A stretch of 64,000 nt of DNA. Source: Macropodus opercularis (Eukaryota; Chordata; Actinopteri; Anabantiformes; Osphronemidae). Both the position numbers and the translations under genes were made by a program. Under the pieces are notes generated by a model that was given only the letters and a program-made list of their open reading frames with translations, was not told where the DNA came from and did not search any database. The stretch lies in contig CM061107.1 in the NCBI GenBank assembly GCA_030770545.1, positions 6,164,001-6,228,000 on the forward strand, in the 5' to 3' direction. This document shows, piece after piece, positions 37,509 to 51,200 of the stretch (the first letter of the stretch is position 1; the number at the start of each line of letters is the position of its first letter).

Positions 37509-40500
37509 TTAGCCAAACTGGAAAAAGAAATTTCCAGGGCCAGAGTCTTATTTAAAAAAAAAAAAAAAAAAAAAAGAAAGACAGAAGGAAGGGGAGAATC
37601 ATTAATAGGATGCATTTTTTTCTCATTATGTTTTCCAGATATAAACTACAACTTCAGTATGTGGAAAAAAACATACCTTGACTGGATTCAAAACTAAACC
37701 CTCCACCGTGGCCACCAAAGAAAGCCCTGAAGATGTTATTTGCATCAAAATCTAGAGGACGAGAAAAAGATACACAACATGACCAAACATGGAATGAACT
37801 GTACAAAACTAAACTGAGTTTAATATTGCAACAGCATACAACACACTTAGCTGTTAGAAGTACTATTAAACATACATGACCTGAATTATACGAAATCTGT
37901 CTACACCGAGTCAAAGTGTCTTGTCTGAAACATGCCATAAGTAGTAAAATACAAAACCAACAAAAAACTGAATAGCATTTACCTCCATTATCACAGCTGC
38001 CATCGTCCTCTAAATCATGTCCATTATCATATCGAATCTTCTTCTTTGGGTCAGAGAGCACAGTAAATGCCTCCCCAACCTCCTTGAATTTCTTTTCCTC
38101 TTCTTTTTGCACCTCTGGTGTTGCTGCACTGTGGCGGTCTGACAACATAGCACAGGTCCTCAAGGACAATCGAAACAACCAATGTCTGTGTGAGTGGGTA
38201 AAGACCAAGAGGGGTACCTGGGTGGTGCATAAGAGCCCGCTTACGATAGGCTTTTTTGATCTCGTCTTCTGTGGCGTTTTTCCCGACCCCGAGCACCTTG
38301 TAATAATCTTTCCTCTTGCTTTTCTTCAGCTCAAGCTGTGCCGCCTTCAGCAGCTGTTTGTGATCTACAGTCAGAGCACATCCAAAGTCATCAATCTGGG
38401 TGGAAATCTAATCAGAAAGCATATGAGCAAACAACAGCTACCTGATGTTTTCTCTGTCTGGTAGACCTTTTCATAATCTCGCACGGCCTCCTCATACTGC
38501 TCTGTGTCCATGTAACTATGGGTCACACAAAGTCACTGAAATACTGCACAACAGTGAAAAACACACACATTAGACAAAATGCACCCAAACGGTCTGAATA
38601 TCATACCACTGAGCTCTTCTTAAGTAGGCCTTGATGTAAGTGTCATCTAGTTTGATTGCACTGGTGCAGTCTTCAATTGCTTGATCAAGTTTCTTCACCT
38701 AGCAATAAGAAAGGAGGGATGATAATGAATGGATCTGCTGTGCAAAGCAGCTATTTTGATAAACCGTAAACATTCAGGAAGCCACATGTGGGACGATGCA
38801 TGATTTCTATATCTCAGGGTCTGAAATGGGAGGAGACTACCAGTGGTAGGTCTGGGGTAGAATAGTACGTAATAGGAGTTGATGGTCTTTCACCTTTGCT
38901 CCTGCTGTGGCTCTGTTGCAGTAGAGTTTGGCGTTGGTCTTGATGTTGTTGGGGTCTATAGCCAGTGCTTCTGTATACAGATGGTACGCAGCTTCATAGT
39001 TGTTGTTCTTAAAGGCCTGATTGCCTTCCTCCTTCTTGGCTTTTAAAGCTTTGGCATTCTGATTAAAAAAAGACAACAAGTACTGCTGATTATTGTAAAC
39101 ACCTAAAACACATGCCTATGAAGACAAACATCTCGGAATTATGCATGTGTGGATTTACTATAATTAACTCCACAGGGCACAGGAGCCTGATTTTACTGAT
39201 TTCATGACAGGCCATAGCAAATGAGCAGCTCTAGAAAACAGCGACATGTAGAACGTTTGAAAATGTTTTGCATACTGGCAGCCCTACACTTCCTGCCCAC
39301 GTCTGGCAAAATTTGGCTTGCAGTATGTTTTATTCAATATTTCATTTTATTGTAGTAATATATAAAACTAAAATTCCTATTACAACACTTACCCTACAGG
39401 CTAGCCGGGCCTTTTCATGGTCAGGTGCCATGCGCAGAGCCTGGACAAAGAACTGTACAGCTTTATCGATGCAGTCCTCATAGTAAAGACACAAGCCTCG
39501 AACATAGAGCGCATCTGCATTTGTGGAATCCATTCGCAGTATATCACTGGAAAAGTAACATATGTTTTAGGAGATTTGCAGTGAAAGTCAACTCATGTGC
39601 TCATAATAAAAAGAGAAAAGAAAAAGACCAAAGAAATCTTTCACCAAAACGAAAAAAAGTCTACCTTGCTACAGACTGAGCTTCTGGATAGCGTCCCAAC
39701 AGAGCTAGACACTCAGCCTTGAGGATTTTAAAACGGTGGCAAGCAGAGGCCAAAGCCAAGGCACGGTCCATGCAGTACACCACCTGAAACATGACAGGAA
39801 TCAAATATTGAGACTGCATATGATCATTACGTTCCATCTACTTCCTCATAATCAATGCAACTTTTCTGATTAAAGAATTTAATCTTCTCGTACCTAGCTC
39901 TAGTTATGACTATACCAATTTACCCAAAAACAGACCTAAAAATATCAATTAAAGCTTTCATTTCAACCAATTAGAAGACGACTAAACTAAGACCCAACAC
40001 CAGCTAGTTGGTAAAAACAAGAATGGGTTTGTACCTTTCTGAAATCACGCTTTTCGAATCCAAACTCGGCCATGCGCTCATACTCCAGAAGAGTTGTTGC
40101 ATTCTTTTTCTAGAACAAACCAATAGAAGACAATTATGAGCTCTATCAAGCAACGTGTGTTTATAAATAGACTCAAGACTGTGATAATATAACTTTAATA
40201 AGGTTTCTTTAATAACGATTAGACAAATATTGGTTGCTCAGGTTGTTCCAACCTCCTGTTGGGCCTCTCGGTTACTGGGCTCCATCTCCAGAACCTTGTG
40301 AAAGCAGCGACTAGCCGCCATGGCGTTTCCCAAAGACAGATGGCACTTGCCCTCACGTAGATGCCCCTGCGTAAAATTATAGACGCACGTCTTAAGTCTC
40401 AATAGTCAAACTCTCAACTCCACTGTGCAAATGCAGTCACGTTGAGGCAGTGAACTGTATGTAGAGCTGAACATAAAGATGCCATAAAAGTGTGTTCAAA

Positions 40501-42110
40501 CTGACCTTCATGAAACAGTCGTCCAACCGCACTGCCTGCTGGGAGTCTTCAAGGGCTTCTCGAAAACGACAGAGCATCATGAGGGTGGCTGCTCTGTTGC
40601 CGTAATAACTGGCATTTTTCGGGCACGCATCTTCAAGTAAGAGACAAAGATTCTTGTTAGTCTGACAGATTGCTGAAATTTAGATCAGAATTGTGGTATT
40701 TATTTTCGTTAGATTAAAATGAGACATTCTCACCGATGGCTTTAGTGTAATAGTTGAAAGCCTCGGAGTAATCTTTCTTGCTGTAGAAAGCATTTCCTTT
40801 TTCTTTAAACCCTTCAGCCTCACTGGAGAGAAAGGAAACAAAAACGGACGGCATTATGGAACATACACACAACAAATTAATTGATACAACATAAAAAAAA
40901 ACTATTACTAAACTATAAACACCTCAATCAATCTGTGAATTTCATGTAGACAGTGCAGAAAGGATTAAAAGGTACATGTGAAACTGGGACAACATAGCAG
41001 GCTTCACAAAGTCCTGGGAGTGCTAATACTAAACATAGAAGTGAAATGTGCTTGACGCCTGAGGTTAATCAATGCTGAATGACACAAGGACGAGACAGTT
41101 CCACAGAGATCCAACAGAATTAAGTATATAACCTGCTTTCATTCAGGACACATCACAAAAAACATTGAAGTATTTATCAAGCTGATATATTGTCGCTGGA
41201 ATGTCATTAAGGTTATAGCCAATAGTACAGATATGATGTATGATACCTGTACACTGAATACTGGGTAAAATAAAGCATTGTGTGTTAGGCCACAGTGCTT
41301 AAACACAATATTTTATTTGAACAAATAAACATAGACATATCTAAATGTTACTGCGCATGTCAGTAAGGAAGTAAAAGCTTTATACCCCAACTATCTAAAC
41401 TTCCACAGATTCAAACAAACTAGCCTCCAACTTATAAAGACTTTAGTGTCCTGCGTTTAAGTTATTTGGAGCCGTTTGTAAAGTTATATAACCACTGTAA
41501 CCTTATCTGAGCGTTGAGTAACACGACAAGCTTGTCACACAGGGAAGTTTCTCGAAGGCTGGGAAAAGCTGTCAGCTAGTGTAGTTAGCGACCACGAAAC
41601 ACTGTGTTGATGCTCGGTTTGCCGTTTTTCCGTTTCACAATAAGTTAAACGAGCTAATCAACCATCAGCAACACAATAGTACTGAGGCAGCGTTGTTTGG
41701 AGCCATGTGTCGTGAAAACCCGACTATCTCAGCCTAACACTCGCTGATAGTTCCTGAAACAACGCGTGTTATAGCGCCAGCTCTCAACTGTCGCCCCGTG
41801 TGCTAATCCCACGTCTACGTGTCTATTTTAAACCATCTAAACTATCTAAAGCTAGCTAGGAAAACCTACGGCAACGCACGCCCTAGCATGTCGGCTCCCT
41901 GTTAGCCGTGTTAGCATGTACCAGGCTGGCCGCGCTGTTTTCGGGGCTTGTCATCCATCGCCGACTGAGTTTAGCTCGGTTGTTTTCACACTACACACGG
42001 AACGCAATGAAAAAAAACACCAGACAGGCGTATATTCACCGTTCCAGGTCGTCCTGATTGCGGATTTGAGGCTCCGCTTCCACCGGCACATCGATGTCAA
42101 CAGCCGCCAT
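37509..42110 (-). CDS. dnajc7: DNAJC7 (TPR2), TPR and J-domain co-chaperone
   Basis: Fourteen coding exons in transcript order: 42110-42040, 40822-40734, 40630-40506, 40366-40253, 40109-40035, 39783-39665, 39546-39393, 39058-38894, 38698-38607, 38515-38442, 38364-38218, 38138-37983, 37751-37677 and 37546-37509. They total 1494 nt, or 497 residues (human 494), with all phases intact. Nine or so tetratricopeptide repeats ([20 protein letters not shown] to [19 protein letters not shown]) bind Hsp90 and Hsp70 tails. The J domain ([20 protein letters not shown], with the HPD motif split across the HHP/D exon junction at 38218/38138) stimulates Hsp70 ATPase. The C-terminus [10 protein letters not shown] is characteristic. 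The start is [14 protein letters not shown]. An ETS-type CACTTCCG at 42144-42151 lies just upstream. Confidence 0.97.
37554..37575. repeat. Poly(A) tract, 22 nt, next to the last dnajc7 exon
   Basis: An A run in the last dnajc7 intron. On the gene strand it is a T run just upstream of the final acceptor and probably serves as the polypyrimidine tract. Confidence 0.7.
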
Positions 42111-42143
42111 TTCTTTCTGGAAAGGACGAACGAGAGCATACGT

Positions 42144-42151
42144 CACTTCCG
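42144..42151. promoter_or_regulatory. dnajc7: ETS-type motif in the dnajc7 promoter
   Basis: CACTTCCG lies 34 bases upstream of the dnajc7 ATG in a CpG-containing region. The reverse reading CGGAAGTG is the GABP/ETS core common in TATA-less housekeeping promoters. The same octamer occurs at 16632-16639 (klhl11) and 35495-35502 (acly). Confidence 0.5.
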
Positions 42152-42159
42152 TCTTCCTT

Positions 42160-43758
42160 TTTTTGTAGGGCACTAGAAACTAGGTCACAAAAAACTGCAT
42201 CTATATCCCAGGAGCATGGATTGTATTATATTAGAACTAGTTTATTTTGCACGTATTTGTTAGTAAATGTTCCTGCATCCTCCTCAAATAAAAACACTAA
42301 ATACGTAACTGAGTTTATAGTTGTTTGGGTTATAGTTGCACTAAAGGCTGCAGCCTCCAGTCGACATCATAAGGCAACTACCGCTAGAGGCCACCAGAGT
42401 AACACACAGCACAGACGTAGCTTGTTTCCAACCACTGCTGTTTACCTGCATCCAGTGCGTTCAGCCAACTGTGATGCTCTCTTATCCAGGTTATAGGACG
42501 AGCGTCCAGCTGTAGGACAGTTCACCATCACCCTCCCCATGTTTCTAGACACTTCACGGTCCAACGCAATGCAGCAATGCAGAATTATGTTATATGCTCG
42601 TGATATTCCCTGACCCTGAAGTAATACATCAATGATGTAAGTTATTACTGAGCACGTGCAAAGATCAAATGCTCATAACAATGTTAATAAATTAAACATA
42701 TTGAGTGAGTAGTAAAAAGATGTCTGCAGGAAGAAACAGTCACGCCTGTGTAAAACATTTGTAACATTATGCAGAATACATTATTAACACATTATAATTG
42801 ATGCACAGAAACACTAGTCATTGATTTTACCAGATGACACTTTAATAATACATATTGCTTAGGATGGTTCAGCACTATCAAATGGAGAAAGGTTTTTTTT
42901 AAAATGAAAGCACATAGTATTAAATACAAATCTATAAAAAAATAACAGATTGAATAAAGATGTCAAATATTTTAGCTAACCACACACCAGTTTGCTTCCC
43001 ATATTGCACAAACAGCATCAAGCTGCTTCAAAATCTCAACTGACTTATGTTTATCTCACCATCACCTGAAGAACCTGTAATAATGGCTTTTGTCAAAGAA
43101 ATACAAGCTGAAAATGTCATACATTAAATTAAACCAGCTAATTATAAACATTAAATGTAATTCATATCCATAGTGTCCTTGGCTTCATATTATGGTGTTT
43201 GATTGTAACCTCATGACAGAGAGAAAGAAAATGATTGTAGGTATTATTTATAAATTAACCTCTGAAGGAAAGGCAACTATATCTGACATACATTTCCTTT
43301 AAATGTTTAAATGAAAGTAGCTAGTTTTATCCGAGATTAACACTGTTTTTTCCTCTTCACTTTGGTTATAAAAATTAAAGCAGAAATAGAGAATTGTAAT
43401 TTGTTTCTGGAGTACAACTAGAAGACATCAAAATGAATCAAATTTGGCAATAAACACTTAAACATGTGCACATCCTATCCTACGTGTATTTGTCTACTAC
43501 AGTTGTATAAATAAAACTCAAAGTTGCTTGACATTATGGCTTCCAGAGGGGTCCAGACCCCTGGGAACAGTACAGCTGAGAGGTGGTTCTTAATCTCAGT
43601 CCACTAAAAGACTGTGCATACTGTTCTTATACATGCACATCTTGCGTTGCAGGTTCACTGCCTGTCCTGTAGTCACTCAGAGGTGTCCCCTGTTCGTCCA
43701 GCTTTGGCTAGGATGCGTGCGCGCCACTGTTAATCCTGCAGTTGGGCGTTGTTCTCTG
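42160..43758. other. Intergenic dnajc7-znf385c with znf385c 3'UTR
   Basis: No exon was recognised. The right part should be the znf385c 3' untranslated region. Human NKIRAS2 lies between DNAJC7 and ZNF385C, and no small-GTPase-like exon was seen. Confidence 0.55.
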
Positions 43759-46700
43759 TTAGTATGGAGAGAAGATGATGGGTGCATGTGTAGCTCTCAG
43801 AGGTCCTGGAGCAGGCCTGAAGAGTGTGGGACTGATCAGGGGACCCTGGATGATGGCTGCGGGGCCGGGCGGCAGATGTAGTGCCAACGGTCCAGATGCC
43901 ATAGTGCACAAAGCAGCTGGATTGATGTGGCCGCTAAAGAACCCTGCCGGCAGGGCTTTGGAAAGCTGCTTCTGAATGGCCAGTTTAGTCTGAAACCAGA
44001 AAACAGACATACTTAGTTTCTACAAGTACTATAAAAACTCTTGTTAAAAATCTAAAATATATATATATGACATGTTCTTAAAAGGGAAACGTGTTGTGCA
44101 TAAAACTAAACAATTAAATGTGTGTCTGTGTGACACTTACTGCTAAGACAGCACTGGGCTGTAGTTTATTATACGGGGTAAACTTGGCCTTGACAGGCTT
44201 CCCAGCCAAACGCTCTTTGTGTCTCCGGCTGTTCATGTGCTAAAAGGCGCACACAGAAGAGTGATTCAGTCAGGACAGCTCCAACTAACACAGCAAAGAG
44301 TGAATGGGCGAGTTTACTTGCAGGCTAAATGTTCTGCAGTTTTATTTTCATACAGTGGTCAACAGTTTATCCAGCGCTAAACGAGCTAAATTAATTAGGC
44401 TTGAACAAATCCAAACACCTGCTTCAGCTGGGTCTCTGAGTTGACGGACACCTGGCACAGTTCACACTGAAAGGGCTGGTTGGATACGCCCACAGCTGCT
44501 CTCGTTTTGCTGCCCTTTCGCTGCTTCATTCGGCAGGTGGGCCTTGGCGACGGCGTCAGCTTGACTCTGCGTTGTGACGGGCTGCTGCTCTGACCGTCCA
44601 GCATCTGTTTGTGCTTAGAGCCTAATTCAGCCAATGAGAAGGCAGGACCGAAAGAATCAGAATGATGATCTATTGGGTTAAAAACAAGGATTAAATGCCC
44701 AATGGCTTAAAAATATTTGTTGTACGCACCGCTACAGTGAGCGTCCAACTGGGAACTAGAATTCACTGTCACTTTGCACGTTGGACAGTGAAGATGCTGT
44801 TTGTGATTGTTTGTGGCATCCTTAACATCTTCAACTATCCCCACCTCCTCCTCACCTCCTGTGGAGCCTCCCTGAGGGCCAGAGTGTGGGGCTGAGCTGC
44901 ACCCTTCCACAGACGGGCTGTCTGAAGTTTGATCACAGGGCTGAGAACCTGGAGAGATCTGTGGGGAAAGCTGAGAGGAGTGAAGCGAGGAGCGAAGCGA
45001 AGAGTAAGACTCCGTGGATGTGGCTTGCGAGGAAGGAGTAGGCGCCAGAGAGGTCCCCTGACCATTTTCTAGTGGATGCTGCTCAGGTTGGGAAGAGGTG
45101 CTTGGTCCTAGAGACGCTTAGATAACACACAGATATGTGCAGACATGACTACACACAGCTCACAGCATTTCATTATTTCAGTTTCTGTTCAGTTGTCCAT
45201 TCATTTTTGTCTGCCATTTCAATCGCTCTACTTGTGTCTCTCTGCCATTTGTTTGCTGTCTCTCTTGCTCTTTCACCGTCAATCAACAACCATGGCAACC
45301 GTTGAATGTAAAAAGCTCATCATTATGTGCTTAGGGAGGAAACTGATAGGCGCCGGTACAAAACGGGAGGGTAGGGGGTCAACACTGAAAAGAAGACGGT
45401 GGCGGTTTCGTGGTCAGGTGGAGAATAGGGACAAATGAAAGAAAGAATTGTTAGTTGGTTTCTGGAAAGGATCCAAGATATTAGTCACTAATTTATGGGT
45501 ATTCTAGCCTCGCCTGGTGGTGTTTAGTCTGATCTTGACAAAAACACTGCTGTCCTGTTTTACAGTTTGCTAATGGACGTGTCAAAAGGAGAAAAGTGCC
45601 AGCACATTTCATAATATAACCATAACGCTCAAGTGGGAGTTATGTTGCGCTGCTGTTTCTCTACAAGTGAAAAATTAAGGAAATTTACCATCAGCGCATG
45701 TTTTGCCAGATGCGTTCTTTTTGAGAGTTTTACGGCCTTTCATCATACCGAATGTCTCTGCTTGATGGGAGTAATTACCTATCTGACAGAGTCAATGATA
45801 GCAGGACAGGTAACAGCTGCTAATTATCCAGCTGAGTGGCAGCTACCAAGCCTTAGAGCTTATGTCTCTTCAATTACCACTAATTACTTATGGATGAAGT
45901 GAAGGCGGGTTAAAATGCATTTATACCTTTTTTCTCCTTCAGCTGTGAGGCTGTTGGCACAGTAACGTCTCCTGCGATCCCCCGCTCTCTGTCTCTGTCT
46001 CTGTCTTTGCCTGGCGTGGATGGACTGTGTCCGTTCTTGTGCCGGTTCCTCTGCATCTCCAAAGCTTTCAGTTTGCGAGCATGCTTGTGACCTTTGTAAT
46101 GGGCTTCAGCCTGCGTCTGGCCATCACACACACACACACAGCCCAGCAGAACAAGCAAAGAGGAAACTGAGGGTACAGTACATAGAAAGAATTGCAGACT
46201 GTACTATTTCCATTCCAATCGCCACTTAAGCATCATCATCATCACGGCTGTGCACAAATGAGCATCAATTAGACTCATGGCGTCTCATGAACACGCTGTG
46301 AGCTCACTGGCCCTTCCCTCCACTGATTCGTTCTGACACAAATGGCCCGTGTCCGTTACGCAGCGACACAAAATGACCTCTGTGCCTTCCCCAGTGAGAA
46401 AAAACACATTTGTGGCAGTGTGACAAGAGATGCATGCAGATTTATGATCCCAAAAATGGCTCCGCACAGCAGTACATGAAGCAAGACATGCTCTGAAGAG
46501 GAAGATCTGCTTCCAGCAAGATGAAATTGAATCAACTGAAGCAAAACACATTTGTCACACATTAATATTTTCAGAAACTCCTCAAATCTATACATTTTGT
46601 GTGCACCACTCAACAAACAGGTCGTGAATTAATGTTTGTTTTTGGATCATAGCCTGCTTTACAAACAGAAAGGGCACCGCGGGGGGTCAACGTGTGGAGC

Positions 46701-48192
46701 GGGGATTGCTAGGTCAGGAAAGGGAGCACGACCCCTTTGGCTACTCTGTGTTGAATGTCAGTGCACAATAACCATTCAGCGTGATTTTCCAGCTGAGGGA
46801 AAAATCTGCTTCCATATGCATATGACCTAGTGGGGCTGCAGGAGTCTGGTTGGAGAGCTTGACCACTGCAGAGAGAATTCAAGCTGCTATATGAATTCAC
46901 ACAACACTGACTCTTCACAGCAGCTAAGAACATCTGCTCTGTGCAGCAGAAGAACAATACAACACTGTCTGCTAGGCCTGAATCTGGTATGGGGTTAAAA
47001 CGGGTCTGGATCAACCTATGTCAGCTCCAGTTTTAAGTTATGTGTGAAATGTAAACACAGTATTTAATATTTTAAGCTGCTAGACTTGCTAATGTAGCTA
47101 TAACTCTATGTGAACATCCATCACATGTGAGCTGCGAGTACATTTATGTGCAGATATGTTTTTGCCACCCTGACAAACTCCCCAAGTTCCCAGGCTTGTT
47201 GTTCCCTTTGCCATTTAGTGCTGACAGGTGGCTTTCAGTGGATCCTGACAGATCCAGCTGCTATACGTACATGTGAGGAGACTGAAGCTGAAAGCCATGA
47301 GTCATAAACTCTAAATACTATGTCATGAGTTCCAACTAGAGGAGAAAGTAAAAAGCCTATAACGGCTTTCTTACGAGTTTCCCAAGTCATCAAGACAACA
47401 ACAAGAGAAATTCATTGTAATTCACTCAGGTTCCACCTAACAATATAAATGCAAATATGTATAAATGAACTCAACAGGCCTGGAGCCAAAGGAATATGAA
47501 TAAAAATGTATGATAAGGAGAAAAAAGCAGGATGAGCTAATGACTTTAAAAAACCCAGTTGAATAAATATGGACTTACACGCTGAAGAGTCTACTTAAAG
47601 ATTGCTTTTAGCATAACAGGATGCAAAAAGATTAAACATGTTTCTATTATGATGCTTGAAAGTAAACAAAGCATGACCTTCAGCAGATAATTAGTTTTAG
47701 CCGTCTTCAAGTACAATATACATCATGTGAATATAATCTTTAGTGTATAAATGTGTCCCAGGTTATGGATTAACAAATATTACAACACGGTTAGACTTTA
47801 CCTACTGTTGACATCCCATGATTTAGTTCTATAAAATAACTGAAGGCTTAATAGTTTTTTCACTTTCCTGCATTTAGTCTTATTAATCCACAGAATGAAC
47901 GGATTCATCCTCTCTGACGTTAGTCACTGGCTGACTTACGGTGGAGTTGAAGCGAAGGTGACAGATGTTACAGGAGATGATGGGTTTCTTCTTGGGTGGA
48001 GCCACGCCAAAGGTGTGGTTGATCACGGCCTTCTGCACCGGGTCCATCTGCGAGGAGAAACACATACACATGCAGGAGCGGGTTAGTCCTGCTTCCTCCT
48101 GATTTGTTTAGGAACCGTTCAGCTTTTCATGACTGATTTATATATCTGAGTAAAGTCCCTAACACATCTCAAGCAGGATTTGGTCGTTGTGC

Positions 48193-48223
<31 letters not shown>

Positions 48224-51200
48224 AGTGTTGTATTTGGTAGTGTCAGAATTTTATTTAAGCTTTTTAGCTTTTGACTTCTGAACACATCATTCTGCTGCAA
48301 GTTGCGAAAGATTTTCACACCATGTGAAATTCATATCTTACCGTGTTGAAATTGGGAAACAAGCTGAGTGGTGAGGAGCTGTTGAGCCTGAGAGGCAGGA
48401 AGTGCTCCAGCTGGGTCTGTGGCTGGAAGGGGCGACCCGGCAGAGGCAGGGAACCCAGGAGCGGGTGGACCTGGCTCTGTGTCAGTGCACCTACAGTACA
48501 GACAAATAGCAAGATGTGTGTCACAACTGTTTCCTGCACATCCTAAAACAGCACATTGTACAATAATAGAAAGGCAGAATTCCAGCCTTCCAGGGGCTTA
48601 TTTGGATGAATCAGTGAAGCCTTAATGACTTCAGCATAAAGAATGAGAGGCTCTGTGTGGCCTTTCCCTCGTTACAAGCCCATAGGTTATCTTGACAAAT
48701 GTGTCTGGCCTTTAAACACAACTCCAGTGGGTGTGACTATGTGGTTTAATTCAGTAACACTTCTCAGACCCAGCAATTAAACACAGAGTGAAGGGGTCTG
48801 ACTTCAATGCATGCATGTTAAAGACGCACTGTGTATATTCTCTAGTTGTCTGTCCTCAGCATTTGTTGTGATAAACCTAAGAACAGCTTTGCTCTGAAAT
48901 CTACTTCCACAAAACCTTTTTTCGGGTCGTGTTAATTCTACTCTGTCTAAATATTTTTAGACTTTACGGAGCGGCACAGCACTGACCTTTGTCTAGACCC
49001 AAACTCACATTAAAATGCACAGCATCTTATGTAAGGACTGAACGTCCTGCTGCTGCATCAAAGGATATGTGAGCACACTTGTAATAGTCATAACTTACTT
49101 CTGTGTGAGTGTTATTTATATGTTTATATGCGCTTTTTATTATTACAGCCTGTTTTTGAAGACGATGTATATTAATGTTTAAGCAAAACTGTTTTGTTGA
49201 TTGATGCTACAACATTTACCAATAGTTTATATCTTAATGTTTACAGGGACTGACATTAATAGGAAGCTCGAAGTGCAGCAGATTGATGAATCTAAAGATG
49301 TTATGTTCATGTTAATCTAAACTATTTTTCTCACACAGTAAAGAATGTTTTTTATTACTGTGGAAGACAGAGCTTGATGCAGTGTGGATTATAATTTGAG
49401 GCTGGTGTGGGTGCAGGTCAGATCTGTCCTTAGCAGGATGGAAAATGTCAAGAGGAGCGTGATGAGATGACTGAAGGGAGCACTGGCATGTAGGTGGAGA
49501 CTTTTGCATTAAGCCACTGAATGAATTGACTGATGAAGCCAGAAGCATTAACATACCAGATGACAACTGGAGGATGAAGAGAGATGAGTCACTAATGTGG
49601 AACCCACAATGTACAGTTTGCTAGTGGAAAATAAATCTCTTAAAATGAATTCATATGAAATGAAATCAAGGAAATAAAAACAATTACACCTATAATAATA
49701 ATAATCTTAATAATTAAACAACATAACTAAGACCTTCACACATTCAGAACATGTTTAAAGGAAGTGTACTTACACATGATTTAAGAGTAAGAGTACTCAC
49801 AAGAGAGTAATCGGTAACTTTGGAGTAAAAATAAAACAGAACAAGACATCTTCACCAAATGTATGTACATTACTATTATTATTATTTTGTTCGGTTGTTG
49901 ATTTACTGATTTGCATAAACAAAGTATTCGGGTTAGAATTTGAGCTGCTTCTGATTATTACTGTGCGTGTGCCTCCCTGGAAAACGTAAAAGCACACAAA
50001 AGTAAATCATGTTTGCTGATGTGGGTTTTCATGAATTCCCATTTCATTTAAATGCTCCACCAGGACTGTTCGTGCACCACCGATGCCAATAAAGTGCACT
50101 GAGTCGCGCTGAACTGAATCGAAAGCAAACGACAGAGACGAGAGTCAGACGAGCACAAGCACAGGCAGATGAGGGACTTGTTTCCCTCCACTAGGCCGAT
50201 GTGCTTAATCTGCCCTTCAGCATGACTTCTGGCGACACTGACTGTCTCTCCTACACAAATCGGAAATTGATCTTGTTAATCTCCTACGCACAAAATCCCA
50301 AAACACAGCAGGCCGAGACATTTAATTAACTGCATTTTGCACTGAACAAACTAAAAACTGGCATCGTGGATGAAAACTTGTTCAACATCAGGTGACTAGA
50401 CAACCTTCAGTCCCTGGAGTTACACACTGGACAGTCTTCACACATAAGATGTAACCTGTAGTTACTCTATCAGTGCTGACACTGATTAGCTGATATTTAT
50501 TGTCAGCCGTCAATCCAGACCTTGGTGAACTAAAGTTAATGACCTCAATTACTGCAGCCATAACCTAAAATAAAGTAAAGTGTGATCCTTATTCATTTGA
50601 AGAAGCTATTGCGTAAGATGGCGTTTTCATGAAGGCTGGGCGTGTAGGTCACACCAGCCAACCTTCCCACTGAGAAGGATAAAAGATTAGGAGCTGCAGA
50701 AACCGAGGAGAAAGATTAATCTCTATTATTTCCAGTATTAGATTCTGGATGACTCAACGTCACAGTAACCACAGAGGGGGAGAAACGGCGTCTTTTCATG
50801 AAGGGTAAAAAAAATGGGGGGAGGGTGAAAGGCTTTCATAGCAGGAAATCAGAGCAGCAAAACATATTCGAGGAAAAGATGCTCTGGCTCTTTTCAGGCT
50901 GAATTCCTGGGATGGTGCTCTGATGTCTTCACCGGGAATCGACATGGCGGTGTGGAGGCACGCTCGCATCCCTGACTCCAACGGTACCGTCATCTCCCGA
51001 AGCCTCCTGTGTGCGCTGATAGCGTCTGGACTCATAGTTGTGTAAAATGAAGTGAATGTACTGTGTTCTACAGGAGCAGATCAGAATATCCCACTCACTC
51101 AGTCTTTAACTAACAGTAATTGTTCTATTTGCAGAATAGGACTGAGTCACACGAAAGGATTTAATCAAACATTAAGCTCTGAACAGTACAAAGCTGAAAC

